A stretch of 14,075 nucleotides of DNA from Ruminococcus callidus (GCF_020709055.1 NZ_JAJFCK010000049.1:1-14075); one strand, 5' to 3'. Shown: positions 1 to 7,814, counted from the first letter of the stretch. Numbers and translations: made by a program. Notes: a model not told the origin generated them from the letters alone.

Positions 1-54
1 TCTGCAAAAAAATTTGCTCGAAAATCCGCATATATTTCCTATGAACACAAGCTC
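1..54 (+). repeat. Right-hand part of the 160-bp palindromic MITE-like repeat (copy 1, cut by window edge)
   Basis: These bases match the last 54 bases of the complete copy (9876-9929) with one difference, t instead of c at position 42. The copy ends in the inverted-repeat terminus CACAAGCTC and is followed by TGA (55-57). It lies 6 bases beyond the stop codon of the minus-strand transporter gene (TTA at 61-63). The left part lies outside the window. The orientation is the same as in the other two copies. Confidence 0.9.
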
Positions 55-60
55 TGAAAA

Positions 61-843
61 TTATCCCAGCGCTGTGTCCAGCGTCATCATTGCCACGAAG
101 CCCATGGCAAAGGCGATGGTGCCGGTGTTGGAGTGCGCTCCCTCGGACATCTCCGGAATCAGCTCTTCCACTACCACATAGATCATTGCGCCCGCTGCAA
201 AGCTGAGCAGATACGGCATGATGGGGACAAAGAAACCGGATGCAAAAACGGTGAGCATGGCACCGATCGGCTCTACAATGCCGGAGAGAACACCATAGAC
301 AAACGCCTTGGAGCGCTTCATGCCGGCAGCACGCAGGGGCATGGAAATGATGGCACCCTCCGGAAAATTCTGGATGGCGATGCCGAGGGAAAGCGCCAGT
401 GCGCCGGCAGCAGTGATCTGGACGTTGCCATAGAGAAATCCGGCGTATACCACGCCCACCGCCATGCCCTCCGGAATGTTGTGCAGCGTTACCGCCAGAA
501 TCAGCATGGCGCTCTTGGAGAGCTTCGTATGGATGCCCTCTGCCTCGCTGCTGTTCATGTGCAGATGGGGAATCATGCGGTCTAACAGCAGCAGGAAGAA
601 AATTCCCAGAAGAAATCCGCCGGCAGCTGGAAGAAAGGCAAGCCGTCCCATGGTGTCCTGCGCCTGTTCCAGCGCCGGAATGAGAAGACTCCAGACGGAC
701 GCTGCTGTCATCACACCGGCAGCAAATCCGGTCAGGATTCGCTGGACGGTGCGGTTGAGATTTTTCTGTAAGAACAGGACGCAGGCAGCGCCCAAAACCG
801 TTCCCAGAAAGGGAATGAGAATGCCGCGGAATGTGTCGAGCAT
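61..843 (-). CDS. ZIP-family divalent metal transporter (ZupT/GufA-like)
   Basis: This 260-residue integral membrane protein most likely imports divalent metal ions such as Zn, Fe or Mn across the cytoplasmic membrane. It is almost entirely hydrophobic, with about eight predicted membrane segments. It carries both signature metal-site motifs of the ZIP family: HNIPEG at residues 121-126 and QNFPEG at 158-163. EP at 191-192 and the EELIPE segment near 226-231 are also typical. Length fits the bacterial ZupT/GufA branch. The loop around residues 92-105 has several His residues (HLHMN..., H105), a common metal-binding loop. The ATG is placed by AAAGGAGG 8 bases upstream (852-859 on the plus strand). 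The gene stands alone, divergent from the small gene at 977. Its promoter overlaps a DtxR-like palindrome, so metal repression is likely. The exact metal cannot be read from the sequence. Confidence 0.93.
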   Translation of the reverse strand: MLDTFRGILIPFLGTVLGAACVLFLQKNLNRTVQRILTGFAAGVMTAASVWSLLIPALEQAQDTMGRLAFLPAAGGFLLGIFFLLLLDRMIPHLHMNSSEAEGIHTKLSKSAMLILAVTLHNIPEGMAVGVVYAGFLYGNVQITAAGALALSLGIAIQNFPEGAIISMPLRAAGMKRSKAFVYGVLSGIVEPIGAMLTVFASGFFVPIMPYLLSFAAGAMIYVVVEELIPEMSEGAHSNTGTIAFAMGFVAMMTLDTALG

Positions 844-863
844 CGTTGTTTCCTCCTTTATGG

Positions 864-882
864 TTAGTATAGGCTAACTATA
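864..882 (-). promoter_or_regulatory. DtxR/MntR-type operator over the ZIP gene start site
   Basis: On the minus strand the 19 bases read TATAGTTAGCCTATACTAA. They contain the interrupted palindrome GTTAG/CTAAC and match the classical DtxR/IdeR box TTAGGTTAGCCTAACCTAA at 14 of 19 positions by my alignment. The site lies between the -10 hexamer (887-892) and the ribosome site, covering the expected transcription start near 880, where a bound repressor would block initiation. A Mn- or Fe-sensing DtxR-family repressor is inferred; none is encoded in this window. Confidence 0.6.
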
Positions 883-886
883 AACC

Positions 887-915
887 AGTATACACGAATT
901 TCAATGATTTGTCAA
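887..915 (-). promoter_or_regulatory. Sigma-A promoter of the ZIP transporter gene
   Basis: On the minus strand, TTGACA (plus-strand 910-915) is separated by exactly 17 bases from TATACT (887-892). The predicted start is near 880, giving a leader of about 37 bases with the operator and the ribosome site. Confidence 0.85.
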
Positions 916-976
916 TCGGAAAATTGTCCGCATGATTTCGCCGATTTGACATACACTATTTTTGAGGTGATACAGA

Positions 977-1174
977 ATGCGGTTTTCCAATCTACAGGAG
1001 CTTTTACGAAACAGCAGTTCCTCCCGTCAGTACCTGCTCTCCCTGCCCACTGCGGTACAGCTTCAGCTGCACACCCAGAACAGCTGGATCCATACGCAGT
1101 ATGAACTGCGGCGCAATGCGCATGCGATTCTGAAATTTCAGAAAATAGAGAGGGGAAACAGTGCGTTTTTCTGA
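977..1174 (+). CDS. Small hypothetical protein, 65 residues
   Basis: I do not recognise a characterised function. The ATG follows GAGGTGA (964-970) with a 6-base spacer, a good ribosome site that is not expected by chance. The product is polar and basic with no membrane segment or signal peptide. Its middle, LPTAVQLQLH followed by IHTQYELRRNAHAI, resembles the pattern of short uncharacterised clostridial proteins with a LPxxVQ...IxTxxELRxxA core; this is memory of the pattern, not a search. It sits alone between the divergent ZIP gene and the gltB promoter, with an AT-rich hairpin downstream (1274-1301). No clear promoter precedes it. An opposing 64-residue frame (1004-1198, minus) overlaps but has no convincing ribosome site. 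Confidence 0.55.
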   Translation: MRFSNLQELLRNSSSSRQYLLSLPTAVQLQLHTQNSWIHTQYELRRNAHAILKFQKIERGNSAFF

Positions 1175-1273
1175 GAAATGCGGGAGAGTTTGCCGCAAAT
1201 ACAGTTTCTTCGACTATCTTTTTTTCGGATTTTTATGCCTGCCACTTAAAAAAAGACGGTATTCCCAGCAATG

Positions 1274-1301
1274 AAAAGAATTTTGACGGAAATTCTTTTT
1301 T
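1274..1301 (+). terminator. Possible weak terminator after the 65-residue gene
   Basis: AAAAGAATTT (1274-1283) and AAATTCTTTT (1290-1299) form a 10-bp stem with loop TGACGG, running into T residues. The stem has only one G-C pair and the T-tract is short, so termination would be weak. Confidence 0.35.
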
Positions 1302-1358
1302 ATAAAAAATAAAATTGCGAATCGGATTATTTTTTTCGGAAAAAATCTGATTTTGCTA

Positions 1359-1387
1359 TTGACAAACCGATGCAGATGGTGTAAAAT
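1359..1387 (+). promoter_or_regulatory. Sigma-A promoter of gltBD
   Basis: TTGACA at 1359-1364, a 17-base spacer, and TAAAAT at 1382-1387. The predicted start near 1394 gives a leader of about 137 bases. Confidence 0.85.
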
Positions 1388-1427
1388 AAAAAATAAGAAA
1401 GCACTCATATAGAGGGTAAACATCGAA

Positions 1428-1441
1428 AAGCAATGGCGCTT
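1428..1441 (+). promoter_or_regulatory. Candidate antiterminator hairpin in the gltB leader
   Basis: AAGC (1428-1431) and GCTT (1438-1441) enclose the six-base loop AATGGC. The loop has A at position 1 and G at position 4, the signature described for RNA hairpins bound by ANTAR-domain regulators. Its loop and 3' arm overlap the 5' arm of the downstream terminator (1435-1446), so the two structures cannot form together. The usual partner hairpin is not clear: upstream I find no good A..G hexaloop, and the inner terminator hairpin can be drawn with loop ACTTGT, which has A1 but not G4. Confidence 0.35.
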
Positions 1442-1484
1442 GTGAACGGGATACTTGTATCCTGATTTCGCAAGCGCCTTTTTT
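1435..1484 (+). terminator. Intrinsic terminator (attenuator) inside the gltB leader
   Basis: GGCGCTTGTGAA (1435-1446) pairs with TTCGCAAGCGCC (1467-1478) over 12 positions, with one G-U pair, and is followed by six T (1479-1484). A second hairpin, GGATA/TATCC (1449-1462), fills the loop. It lies downstream of the promoter and upstream of the gltB ribosome site, so it should attenuate gltBD transcription unless an antiterminator structure forms. Confidence 0.85.
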
Positions 1485-1530
1485 GGTTCAGGCTCTCGGA
1501 GACGGAATCCATCACAAAGGAGAAATGACC

Positions 1531-4500
1531 ATGGATAACTACAGAACACAAGAACCGTTTGCAAAAAACGGCCTGTATGATCCACGTTTTGAACACGAGA
1601 ACTGCGGCATTGGCGCTGTTGTCAACATGAGCGGTAAGACCGACCGGAAGGTAGTAGACAGCGCACTGCGAATTGTGGAAACGCTGGAACACCGTGCTGG
1701 TAAGGATGCAGAGGGAAAGACCGGCGACGGCGTCGGCATTCTGCTGCAAATTTCCCACACTTATTTTTCCAAGGTGGCGAAAGAAGCCGGCATCAAGATC
1801 GGCGGAAAGCGGGAATATGGCATCGGCATGTTCTTTTTCCCGCAGACTAAGGAAAAATACGAGGAGGCAATGCAGACCTTCGAAGATGTTCTGAAAGAGG
1901 AAAAGCTGGAGTTCCTGGGCTGGCGCGAAGTGCCGGTAAATCCGGATGTTCTGGGTACCAAGGCGCTGGACAGCATGCCGCACATTATGCAGGCATTCAT
2001 CAAAAAGCCGGAGAATTGCGCAAAGGGTCTGGAGTTCGACCGGAAGCTGTACATTGCCAGAATGGTATTTGAAAAGCGTAACCATGAAACCTACGTGGTA
2101 TCATGTTCCAGCCGTACCATTGTGTACAAGGGCATGTTCCTGGTCAATCAGCTCCGTCTGTTCTACCACGATCTGAACAGTCCGGATTACCATTCGGCAA
2201 TCGGTATCGTGCACTCCCGTTTCAGTACCAACACCAACCCCAGCTGGCAGCGTTCGCATCCGAACCGCATGATGGTACACAACGGCGAGATCAACACCAT
2301 CACCGGCAACGTGGATAAGATGCTGAGCCGTGAGAATATCCTGCACTGCGATACGCTGGATGCACGGATGAAAGACATCCTGCCTATGCTGGATGTGCGT
2401 GGTTCTGACTCGGCACGTCTGGATAACACGCTGGAATTTATGACCATGTCCGGAATGGATCTGCCGCTGGCAGTGATGATGACCATTCCGGAGCCGTGGC
2501 AGCACATTCCCACCATGAGTCGGGAAAAGCGTGCGTTCTATCAGTATTACGCAACTATGATGGAGCCGTGGGACGGCCCGGCCTCCATTATCTTTACCGA
2601 TGGCGATGTGATGGGTGCTGTGCTGGACAGAAACGGTCTGCGTCCGTCCCGTTACTATGTAACCGATGACGGCTACCTGATCCTGTCCTCTGAGGTCGGC
2701 GCACTGGATGACATTCCGGTAGAGCGCATCATCAAGAAAGAGCGTCTGCATCCGGGAAAAATGCTTCTGGTGGATACCGTACAGGGCAAGCTTATCGACG
2801 ATGAAACCATCAAGAACCATTATGCAAAGCGCCAGCCCTACGGCGAGTGGCTGGATCACAATCTGTTCGAATTGCGGGAACTGAAAATCCCCAACAAGCG
2901 TCCGTTCCGGTACAGCGGCAAGGAACTGCTCCGCCTCCAGCGTGCGTTTGGCTATGGCTACGAGTCCCTGTATCATGTTATGGTGCCTATGGCACTGAAC
3001 GGCGGAGAACCGACTTCGGCAATGGGTGCAGATACCCCGATTCCTGCAATGTCCAAGAAGAATCCGCCGCTGTTTGATTACTTCAAGCAGATGTTCGCAC
3101 AGGTCACCAACCCGCCGATCGACTCCATCCGTGAGTCTGTTATCACTGATACCACAGTATATCTGGGCGTTGCCGGCAATATCCTGAAAGAAGAGGAGCG
3201 GAACTGCCGTGTCCTGAAGGTCAACAATCCGATTCTGACCAACCTGGATCTGATGAAGATTCGCGGCATGAACATCGAGGGACTGCAAACCGCAGATATC
3301 TCCATGCTCTATACCAAGGATGTTTCGCTGCATGATGCCATTGAAACCTTGTATCATCAGGCAGAAAAGGCACACGCAGACGGCGCCACCATTTTGATTT
3401 TGACTGACCGTGGCGTGGATAAGGATCACATTGCAATTCCGTCGCTGCTGGCAGTTGCAGCACTGGAAACCTATTTGGTAAGAACCAGAAAAAACACCGC
3501 AATTTCCATCATCGTGGAAACCGCAGAGCCTTGCGAAGTACACCACTTCGCAACCCTCCTTGGTTTCGGTGCAAGCGCAGTCAATCCGTATCTGGCACTG
3601 GATACGCTGTATGATATGATCAACCGCGGTCTGGTGGATAAGGACTACTCGCAGGCAAGCAAGGCGTACATTGATGCCGTGGTTTCCGGTATCGTCAAGA
3701 TCGCCTCCAAGATGGGTATCTCCACCATCCAATCCTATCAGGGCTCGAAGATTTTCGAGGCGCTGGGCATCAGCGACAGCGTGATGCAGGAGTATTTCCC
3801 GGATACCGTCAGCCGTGTTGGCGGTATCGATCTGGACGATATCGCAGCACGCAGTCTGAAAATGCACAACAGTGCATTTGACCCCAACGAACTGGGCATG
3901 GACGAGGGGCTGTCCAGCATCGGCTGGCATAAGGAGCGCAGCAATCAGGAAGAGCACCTGTACAATCCGGAGACCATCCACCTTTTGCAGCAGGCAACAT
4001 GGCGGGATGACTACAATCTGTTCAAGCAGTACTCCGCCTGTGTCAACGCCGAGAATCGGCACATCACCCTCCGGAGCACACTGGACTTCCAGTTCGCCGA
4101 GGACGGCGGTATTCCCATTGAAGAGGTCGAAAGCGTGGAGTGCATCATGCGCCGGTTCAAGACGGGCGCAATGTCCTACGGTTCAATTTCGCAGGAGGCA
4201 CACGAGTGCATGGCAATCGCCATGAACCGCATCGGCGGTAAGTCCAACAGCGGTGAGGGCGGTGAAGATCTGGAACGCATTGTCACTGCCGGCAGTGCTG
4301 TGGATAAGTGCTCTGCCATCAAGCAGGTGGCTTCCGGACGGTTCGGTGTTACCTCCAAGTATCTGACTTCCGCCAAGGAAATCCAGATCAAGATGGCACA
4401 GGGCGCAAAGCCTGGCGAGGGCGGTCATCTTCCGGCAAAGAAAGTGTATCCGTGGATTGCCAAGACCAGACATTCCACACCCGGTGTGGCACTGATTTCT

Positions 4501-6099
4501 CCGCCGCCGCACCACGATATCTACTCCATTGAGGACTTGGCACAGCTGATCTATGATCTGAAGAATGCCAACAAGAAGTCCCGAATCTCTGTAAAGCTGG
4601 TATCGGAGGCCGGTGTCGGAACAATCGCTGCCGGTGTTGCCAAGGCTGGTGCAGGTGTCATCCTGATCTCCGGTTATGACGGCGGTACCGGTGCAGCTCC
4701 CGGCAGTTCTATCCACAATGCCGGTCTGCCGTGGGAACTGGGTCTGTCCGAAACCCATCAGACACTGATTCAGAACAACCTGCGTTCTAAGGTTGTCATC
4801 GAAACCGATGGTAAAATGATGACAGGCCGTGACGTGGTCATCGCAGCAATGCTGGGTGCAGAGGAGTATGGTTTTGCAACTGCTCCGCTGGTAACCATGG
4901 GCTGCGTCATGATGCGTGTCTGCAATCTGGATACCTGTCCGGTTGGCGTTGCCACACAGAATCCGGAGCTGCGCAAGCGGTTCCACGGCAAGCCGGAATA
5001 CGTCATCAACTTCATGCGCTTTATCGCACAGGAAATGCGGGAGTACATGGCAAAGCTGGGCATCCACACCGTGGATGAACTGGTGGGACGTTCGGATCTT
5101 CTGGTACAGAAGCACTATCCGGAGGGAAGCCGTGAGAGCAAGATCGATATGTCCCGGATCCTGAACAATCCGTATGCTTTGCCGGAGAGCCATGAGAAGA
5201 TGCACTTTGTGCCGGAGGATATCTTTGACTTCAAGCTGGATCAGACCATTGATGAAACGGTCATCATTCCGGAAATGAAGGAAGCGCTGGCAAAGAAGCA
5301 GAAGAAGCGCATTGAGATCAATGTCAGCAACCTGAACCGCGCGCTTGGCACGCTGTTTGGTGCTGAAATCACCAGAAAGTATTACAATAATCTGGAGGAC
5401 GACACATTCGTTATCAAGTGTAACGGCTCCGGCGGTCAGAGCTTCGGCGCATTCATTCCAAAGGGTCTGACACTGGAACTGGAGGGCGACAGCAACGACT
5501 ACTTCGGAAAGGGACTGTCCGGCGGTAAGCTGGCAGTATATCCGCCGAAGGGTTCGAAGTTCCAAGAGGACGAAAACATCATTATCGGAAACGTCGCACT
5601 GTTTGGCGCAACCAGCGGTAAGGCATTCATCAACGGGGTTGCCGGCGAGCGTTTCTGTGTCCGCAATTCTGGCGCTTCGGTTGTCGTAGAGGGCGTTGGC
5701 GAACACGGATGTGAATATATGACTGGCGGATGCGCTGTCATCCTCGGTGAAGTGGGCAAGAATTTTGCCGCAGGTATGAGCGGCGGTATCGCCTATGTTC
5801 TGGACAATGAAAATGATCTGTACACCAAGCTGAACAAGGCACTGGTCGGCTTTAGCGGTGTGACCAAGCCGGAGGATCAGAAGCAGCTGCACGATCTGAT
5901 CGAAGAGCATGTCGCATGGACAGGTTCTCAGCTGGGTAAGAAGATTCTGGCAGACTTTGACGCATATCTTCCGCACTTCAAGAAGATCGTCCCCCACGAC
6001 TATGCAAAGATGATGGAAACGATTGCAACGCTGCAAAAGGACGGCATGAGTCTGGAAGATGCACAGATCGAGGCATTCTATGCCAATACGAGAAATTGA
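1531..6099 (+). CDS. gltB: Glutamate synthase large subunit
   Basis: This is the catalytic subunit of glutamate synthase (GOGAT), which makes two glutamates from glutamine and 2-oxoglutarate in the cytoplasm. It has 1522 residues, the full family length. Cys25 in HENCGIG should become the N-terminal nucleophile after removal of a 24-residue propeptide. In order: glutamine amidotransferase class II domain (about 25-430), central linker domain, FMN-binding synthase domain (about 820-1190, with SPPPHHDIYS and a glycine-rich SGYDGGTGAAPGS stretch), the 3Fe-4S motif Cx5Cx4C at Cys1125, Cys1131 and Cys1136, and a C-terminal GxGxG beta-helix domain (about 1260-1460). Start: AAAGGAG (1516-1522) is 8 bases from this ATG but only 2 from the in-frame ATG at 1525, so 1531 is preferred. 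No frameshift is seen. gltD follows after 15 bases. Confidence 0.98.
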   Translation: MDNYRTQEPFAKNGLYDPRFEHENCGIGAVVNMSGKTDRKVVDSALRIVETLEHRAGKDAEGKTGDGVGILLQISHTYFSKVAKEAGIKIGGKREYGIGMFFFPQTKEKYEEAMQTFEDVLKEEKLEFLGWREVPVNPDVLGTKALDSMPHIMQAFIKKPENCAKGLEFDRKLYIARMVFEKRNHETYVVSCSSRTIVYKGMFLVNQLRLFYHDLNSPDYHSAIGIVHSRFSTNTNPSWQRSHPNRMMVHNGEINTITGNVDKMLSRENILHCDTLDARMKDILPMLDVRGSDSARLDNTLEFMTMSGMDLPLAVMMTIPEPWQHIPTMSREKRAFYQYYATMMEPWDGPASIIFTDGDVMGAVLDRNGLRPSRYYVTDDGYLILSSEVGALDDIPVERIIKKERLHPGKMLLVDTVQGKLIDDETIKNHYAKRQPYGEWLDHNLFELRELKIPNKRPFRYSGKELLRLQRAFGYGYESLYHVMVPMALNGGEPTSAMGADTPIPAMSKKNPPLFDYFKQMFAQVTNPPIDSIRESVITDTTVYLGVAGNILKEEERNCRVLKVNNPILTNLDLMKIRGMNIEGLQTADISMLYTKDVSLHDAIETLYHQAEKAHADGATILILTDRGVDKDHIAIPSLLAVAALETYLVRTRKNTAISIIVETAEPCEVHHFATLLGFGASAVNPYLALDTLYDMINRGLVDKDYSQASKAYIDAVVSGIVKIASKMGISTIQSYQGSKIFEALGISDSVMQEYFPDTVSRVGGIDLDDIAARSLKMHNSAFDPNELGMDEGLSSIGWHKERSNQEEHLYNPETIHLLQQATWRDDYNLFKQYSACVNAENRHITLRSTLDFQFAEDGGIPIEEVESVECIMRRFKTGAMSYGSISQEAHECMAIAMNRIGGKSNSGEGGEDLERIVTAGSAVDKCSAIKQVASGRFGVTSKYLTSAKEIQIKMAQGAKPGEGGHLPAKKVYPWIAKTRHSTPGVALISPPPHHDIYSIEDLAQLIYDLKNANKKSRISVKLVSEAGVGTIAAGVAKAGAGVILISGYDGGTGAAPGSSIHNAGLPWELGLSETHQTLIQNNLRSKVVIETDGKMMTGRDVVIAAMLGAEEYGFATAPLVTMGCVMMRVCNLDTCPVGVATQNPELRKRFHGKPEYVINFMRFIAQEMREYMAKLGIHTVDELVGRSDLLVQKHYPEGSRESKIDMSRILNNPYALPESHEKMHFVPEDIFDFKLDQTIDETVIIPEMKEALAKKQKKRIEINVSNLNRALGTLFGAEITRKYYNNLEDDTFVIKCNGSGGQSFGAFIPKGLTLELEGDSNDYFGKGLSGGKLAVYPPKGSKFQEDENIIIGNVALFGATSGKAFINGVAGERFCVRNSGASVVVEGVGEHGCEYMTGGCAVILGEVGKNFAAGMSGGIAYVLDNENDLYTKLNKALVGFSGVTKPEDQKQLHDLIEEHVAWTGSQLGKKILADFDAYLPHFKKIVPHDYAKMMETIATLQKDGMSLEDAQIEAFYANTRN

Positions 6100-6114
6100 C
6101 AGGAGGAACAACTG

Positions 6115-7602
6115 ATGGGAAAATCAACTGGATTTCTCGAATATGAGAGAGTCGAAAATGCAGGGCAGGAACCGCTGGAACGAATCAAGACGTACCGTGA
6201 ATTCCACACGCCGCTGGCGCTGGAAGAACGGCAGAAGCAGGGCGCACGCTGCATGGACTGCGGTGTTCCGTTCTGTCAGGCAGGCAAGCCGATCTTTGGC
6301 ATGGTTTCCGGATGCCCGCTGAATAACCTGTGTCCGGAGTGGAATGACATGGTGTACAAGGGCTTTTGGGATGAGGCAGCAGATCGTCTGCTCCTGACCA
6401 ACTGCTTTCCGGAATTTACCTCCCGTGTATGTCCGGCGCTTTGCGAAAAGGCGTGCACCTGCGGACTGAACGGCGATCCGGTCACCGTCAAGGAAAATGA
6501 GTATGCGATCGTTGAACACGCTTTCGAAACCGGACACATCAAGGCGAATCCGCCGAAGACCCGTACCGGAAAACGTGTCGCAATTGTTGGTTCCGGCCCC
6601 TCCGGTCTGGCAGCGGCATTGCAGCTCAATAAGCGTGGTCATAGCGTCACCGTGTTTGAGCGGGAAGACCGTGTGGGCGGACTGCTGATGTACGGCATTC
6701 CTAATATGAAGCTGGAAAAGACCGTGGTGCAGCGCCGTGTGGATATGATGAAAGCAGAGGGCGTGGAGTTCCGCACCGGTGTGGATGTGGGAAAGGATAT
6801 TTCCGCAGAGCAGCTGAAGCAGGAGTTTGATGCAGTCATTCTGGCGTGCGGTTCCTCCAATCCCAGAAATATCAATGCAGAGGGTCGGGATGCCGACGGC
6901 ATCTACTACGCTGTAGATTTCCTGAAAGCAACTACCAAGAGCCTGATCAGTTCCAACCTCTCCGATGGTTACTATATCAGTGCCAAGTACAAGAATGTCA
7001 TCGTCATCGGCGGCGGTGATACCGGAAACGACTGCGTAGGTACGGCGATCCGCCACGGCTGCAAGTCGGTGATCCAGCTGGAAATGATGCCGAAGCTGCC
7101 GGATACACGGGCAGAGAATAACCCGTGGCCGGAGTGGCCCCGTGTCTGCAAGACTGACTACGGTCAGGAGGAGGCAATCGCTGTCTTCGGACACGATCCG
7201 AGAATTTATCAGACGACCGTCAAGCGGTTTCTCAAGGATGAAAAGAACCACGTGCGTGCGGTGGAAACCATCAAGCTGCAGTCGGTTCACGATCCCAAGA
7301 CCGGGCGGATGCGCATGGAGGAAATTGCAGGAAGCGAACAGGTGCTGGACGCAGATCTGGTGCTGATCGCAGCAGGATTCCTTGGCGCACAGTCTTACGT
7401 AACCGAGGCATTCGGCGTGGATGTGACACCCCGCACCAATGTGGCAACAGAAGCCGGACACTACCGCACCAATGCAGACCACGTGTTCACCGCTGGCGAC
7501 ATGCACCGTGGTCAGTCGCTGGTTGTCTGGGCGATCCGTGAGGGCAGAGAGGCTGCACGGGAAGTGGACGAATATCTGATGGGATATACCAACCTGACTT
7601 AA
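6115..7602 (+). CDS. gltD: Glutamate synthase small subunit
   Basis: This 495-residue subunit takes electrons from NAD(P)H through FAD and two iron-sulfur clusters and passes them to the large subunit. The N-terminal ferredoxin-like domain has Cys46, Cys49, Cys54 and Cys67, then Cys106, Cys110, Cys114 and Cys116, which fit two 4Fe-4S clusters. The FAD dinucleotide fold follows with VGSGPSGLAA at residues 158-167. The NAD(P)H-binding motif IGGGDTGND is at 298-306. Near the C-terminus, TAGDMHRGQSLVVWAI is the conserved FAD-contacting segment. AGGAGG (6101-6106) lies 8 bases before the ATG. It is co-transcribed with gltB and ends just before a strong terminator. The domain layout is shared with other ferredoxin-like reductases such as NfnB and PreT, but the position directly behind gltB settles the assignment. 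Confidence 0.97.
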   Translation: MGKSTGFLEYERVENAGQEPLERIKTYREFHTPLALEERQKQGARCMDCGVPFCQAGKPIFGMVSGCPLNNLCPEWNDMVYKGFWDEAADRLLLTNCFPEFTSRVCPALCEKACTCGLNGDPVTVKENEYAIVEHAFETGHIKANPPKTRTGKRVAIVGSGPSGLAAALQLNKRGHSVTVFEREDRVGGLLMYGIPNMKLEKTVVQRRVDMMKAEGVEFRTGVDVGKDISAEQLKQEFDAVILACGSSNPRNINAEGRDADGIYYAVDFLKATTKSLISSNLSDGYYISAKYKNVIVIGGGDTGNDCVGTAIRHGCKSVIQLEMMPKLPDTRAENNPWPEWPRVCKTDYGQEEAIAVFGHDPRIYQTTVKRFLKDEKNHVRAVETIKLQSVHDPKTGRMRMEEIAGSEQVLDADLVLIAAGFLGAQSYVTEAFGVDVTPRTNVATEAGHYRTNADHVFTAGDMHRGQSLVVWAIREGREAAREVDEYLMGYTNLT

Positions 7603-7609
7603 TTATTTC

Positions 7610-7662
7610 AGAACCCGTTTCCATTCGAACCTTGTTTCGGATTGGAAACGGGTTCTTTTTTT
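7610..7662 (+). terminator. Terminator of the gltBD operon
   Basis: AGAACCCGTTTCCA (7610-7623) pairs perfectly with TGGAAACGGGTTCT (7643-7656) over 14 bp, with a 19-base loop, followed by a T run to 7662. It begins 8 bases after the gltD stop codon. Confidence 0.95.
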
Positions 7663-7670
7663 GGCATGCG

Positions 7671-7697
7671 ATTCGACTGGATTCGACAAAATTCGAC
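7671..7697 (+). repeat. Three ATTCGAC direct repeats with a 10-bp period
   Basis: ATTCGAC occurs at 7671-7677, 7681-7687 and 7691-7697, each start exactly 10 bases after the last, so the repeats face one side of the helix. They lie 58 bases upstream of the -35 box of the leucine-rich-repeat gene and just past the gltBD terminator. The spacing suggests cooperative binding of a regulator. No known operator of this exact form comes to mind. Confidence 0.6.
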
Positions 7698-7754
7698 ATT
7701 TTAAAAACAATCTTTTTTGAAACCGTAAAATTTGCAGTTCTTTGCCAAAGTGAA

Positions 7755-7783
7755 TTGAAATTGCAGATATTATATGATAAAAT
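7755..7783 (+). promoter_or_regulatory. Sigma-A promoter of the leucine-rich-repeat protein operon
   Basis: TTGAAA at 7755-7760, a 17-base spacer, and TAAAAT at 7778-7783, with an extended -10 TG at 7775-7776. The ATG is at 7815, giving a short leader of about 25 bases. Confidence 0.8.
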
Positions 7784-7814
7784 GAAGTGGAAATCAATTG
7801 GAGGTGAGAATCTT

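Larger units (their letters stand above)
1175..1530. other. Intergenic region upstream of gltB: hairpins, promoter and attenuator leader
   Basis: These 356 bases hold no gene I can support. The first half is AT-rich, with long A and T runs and a hairpin at 1274-1299. A further imperfect inverted repeat (ATCGGATT 1321-1328 with AATCTGAT 1344-1351, one G-T pair) lies 7 bases upstream of the gltB -35 box and could be an operator or a weak terminator. The rest is the gltB promoter and leader, listed separately. Confidence 0.6.

Noticed and set aside
133..877. Plus-strand frames opposite the ZIP transporter gene
   Set aside because: The minus-strand gene has family motifs, a ribosome site and a promoter; the opposing frames have none of these.
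946..974. TTGACA at 946-951 as a promoter for the 65-residue gene
   Set aside because: No -10-like hexamer occurs at 16-18 bases; the matching position overlaps the ribosome site.
1433..1465. A 10-residue leader peptide frame in the gltB leader (ATG at 1433, TGA at 1463-1465)
   Set aside because: It contains no Glu or Gln codons that would explain amino-acid attenuation, and the nearest purine-rich stretch (1411-1416) is about 16 bases from the ATG.
1483..1530. Upstream in-frame starts for gltB (TTG at 1483 and ATG at 1525)
   Set aside because: TTG at 1483 falls in the terminator T-run without a ribosome site. ATG at 1525 is only 2 bases from AAAGGAG, while 1531 has an 8-base spacing.
2101..4062. 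Open frame of 653 codons on the minus strand inside gltB
   Set aside because: It lies antisense to a fully conserved gltB reading frame, gives a His/Cys/Val-rich product with no recognisable domain, and reflects the codon pattern of gltB. The same applies to 4183-6111 (minus) and, opposite gltD, to 6124-7506 (minus).
7632..7814. An N-terminal extension of the leucine-rich-repeat protein by 61 codons
   Set aside because: The extension overlaps the gltBD terminator and the gene's own promoter and would bury the signal peptide; ATG 7815 has a perfect ribosome site.
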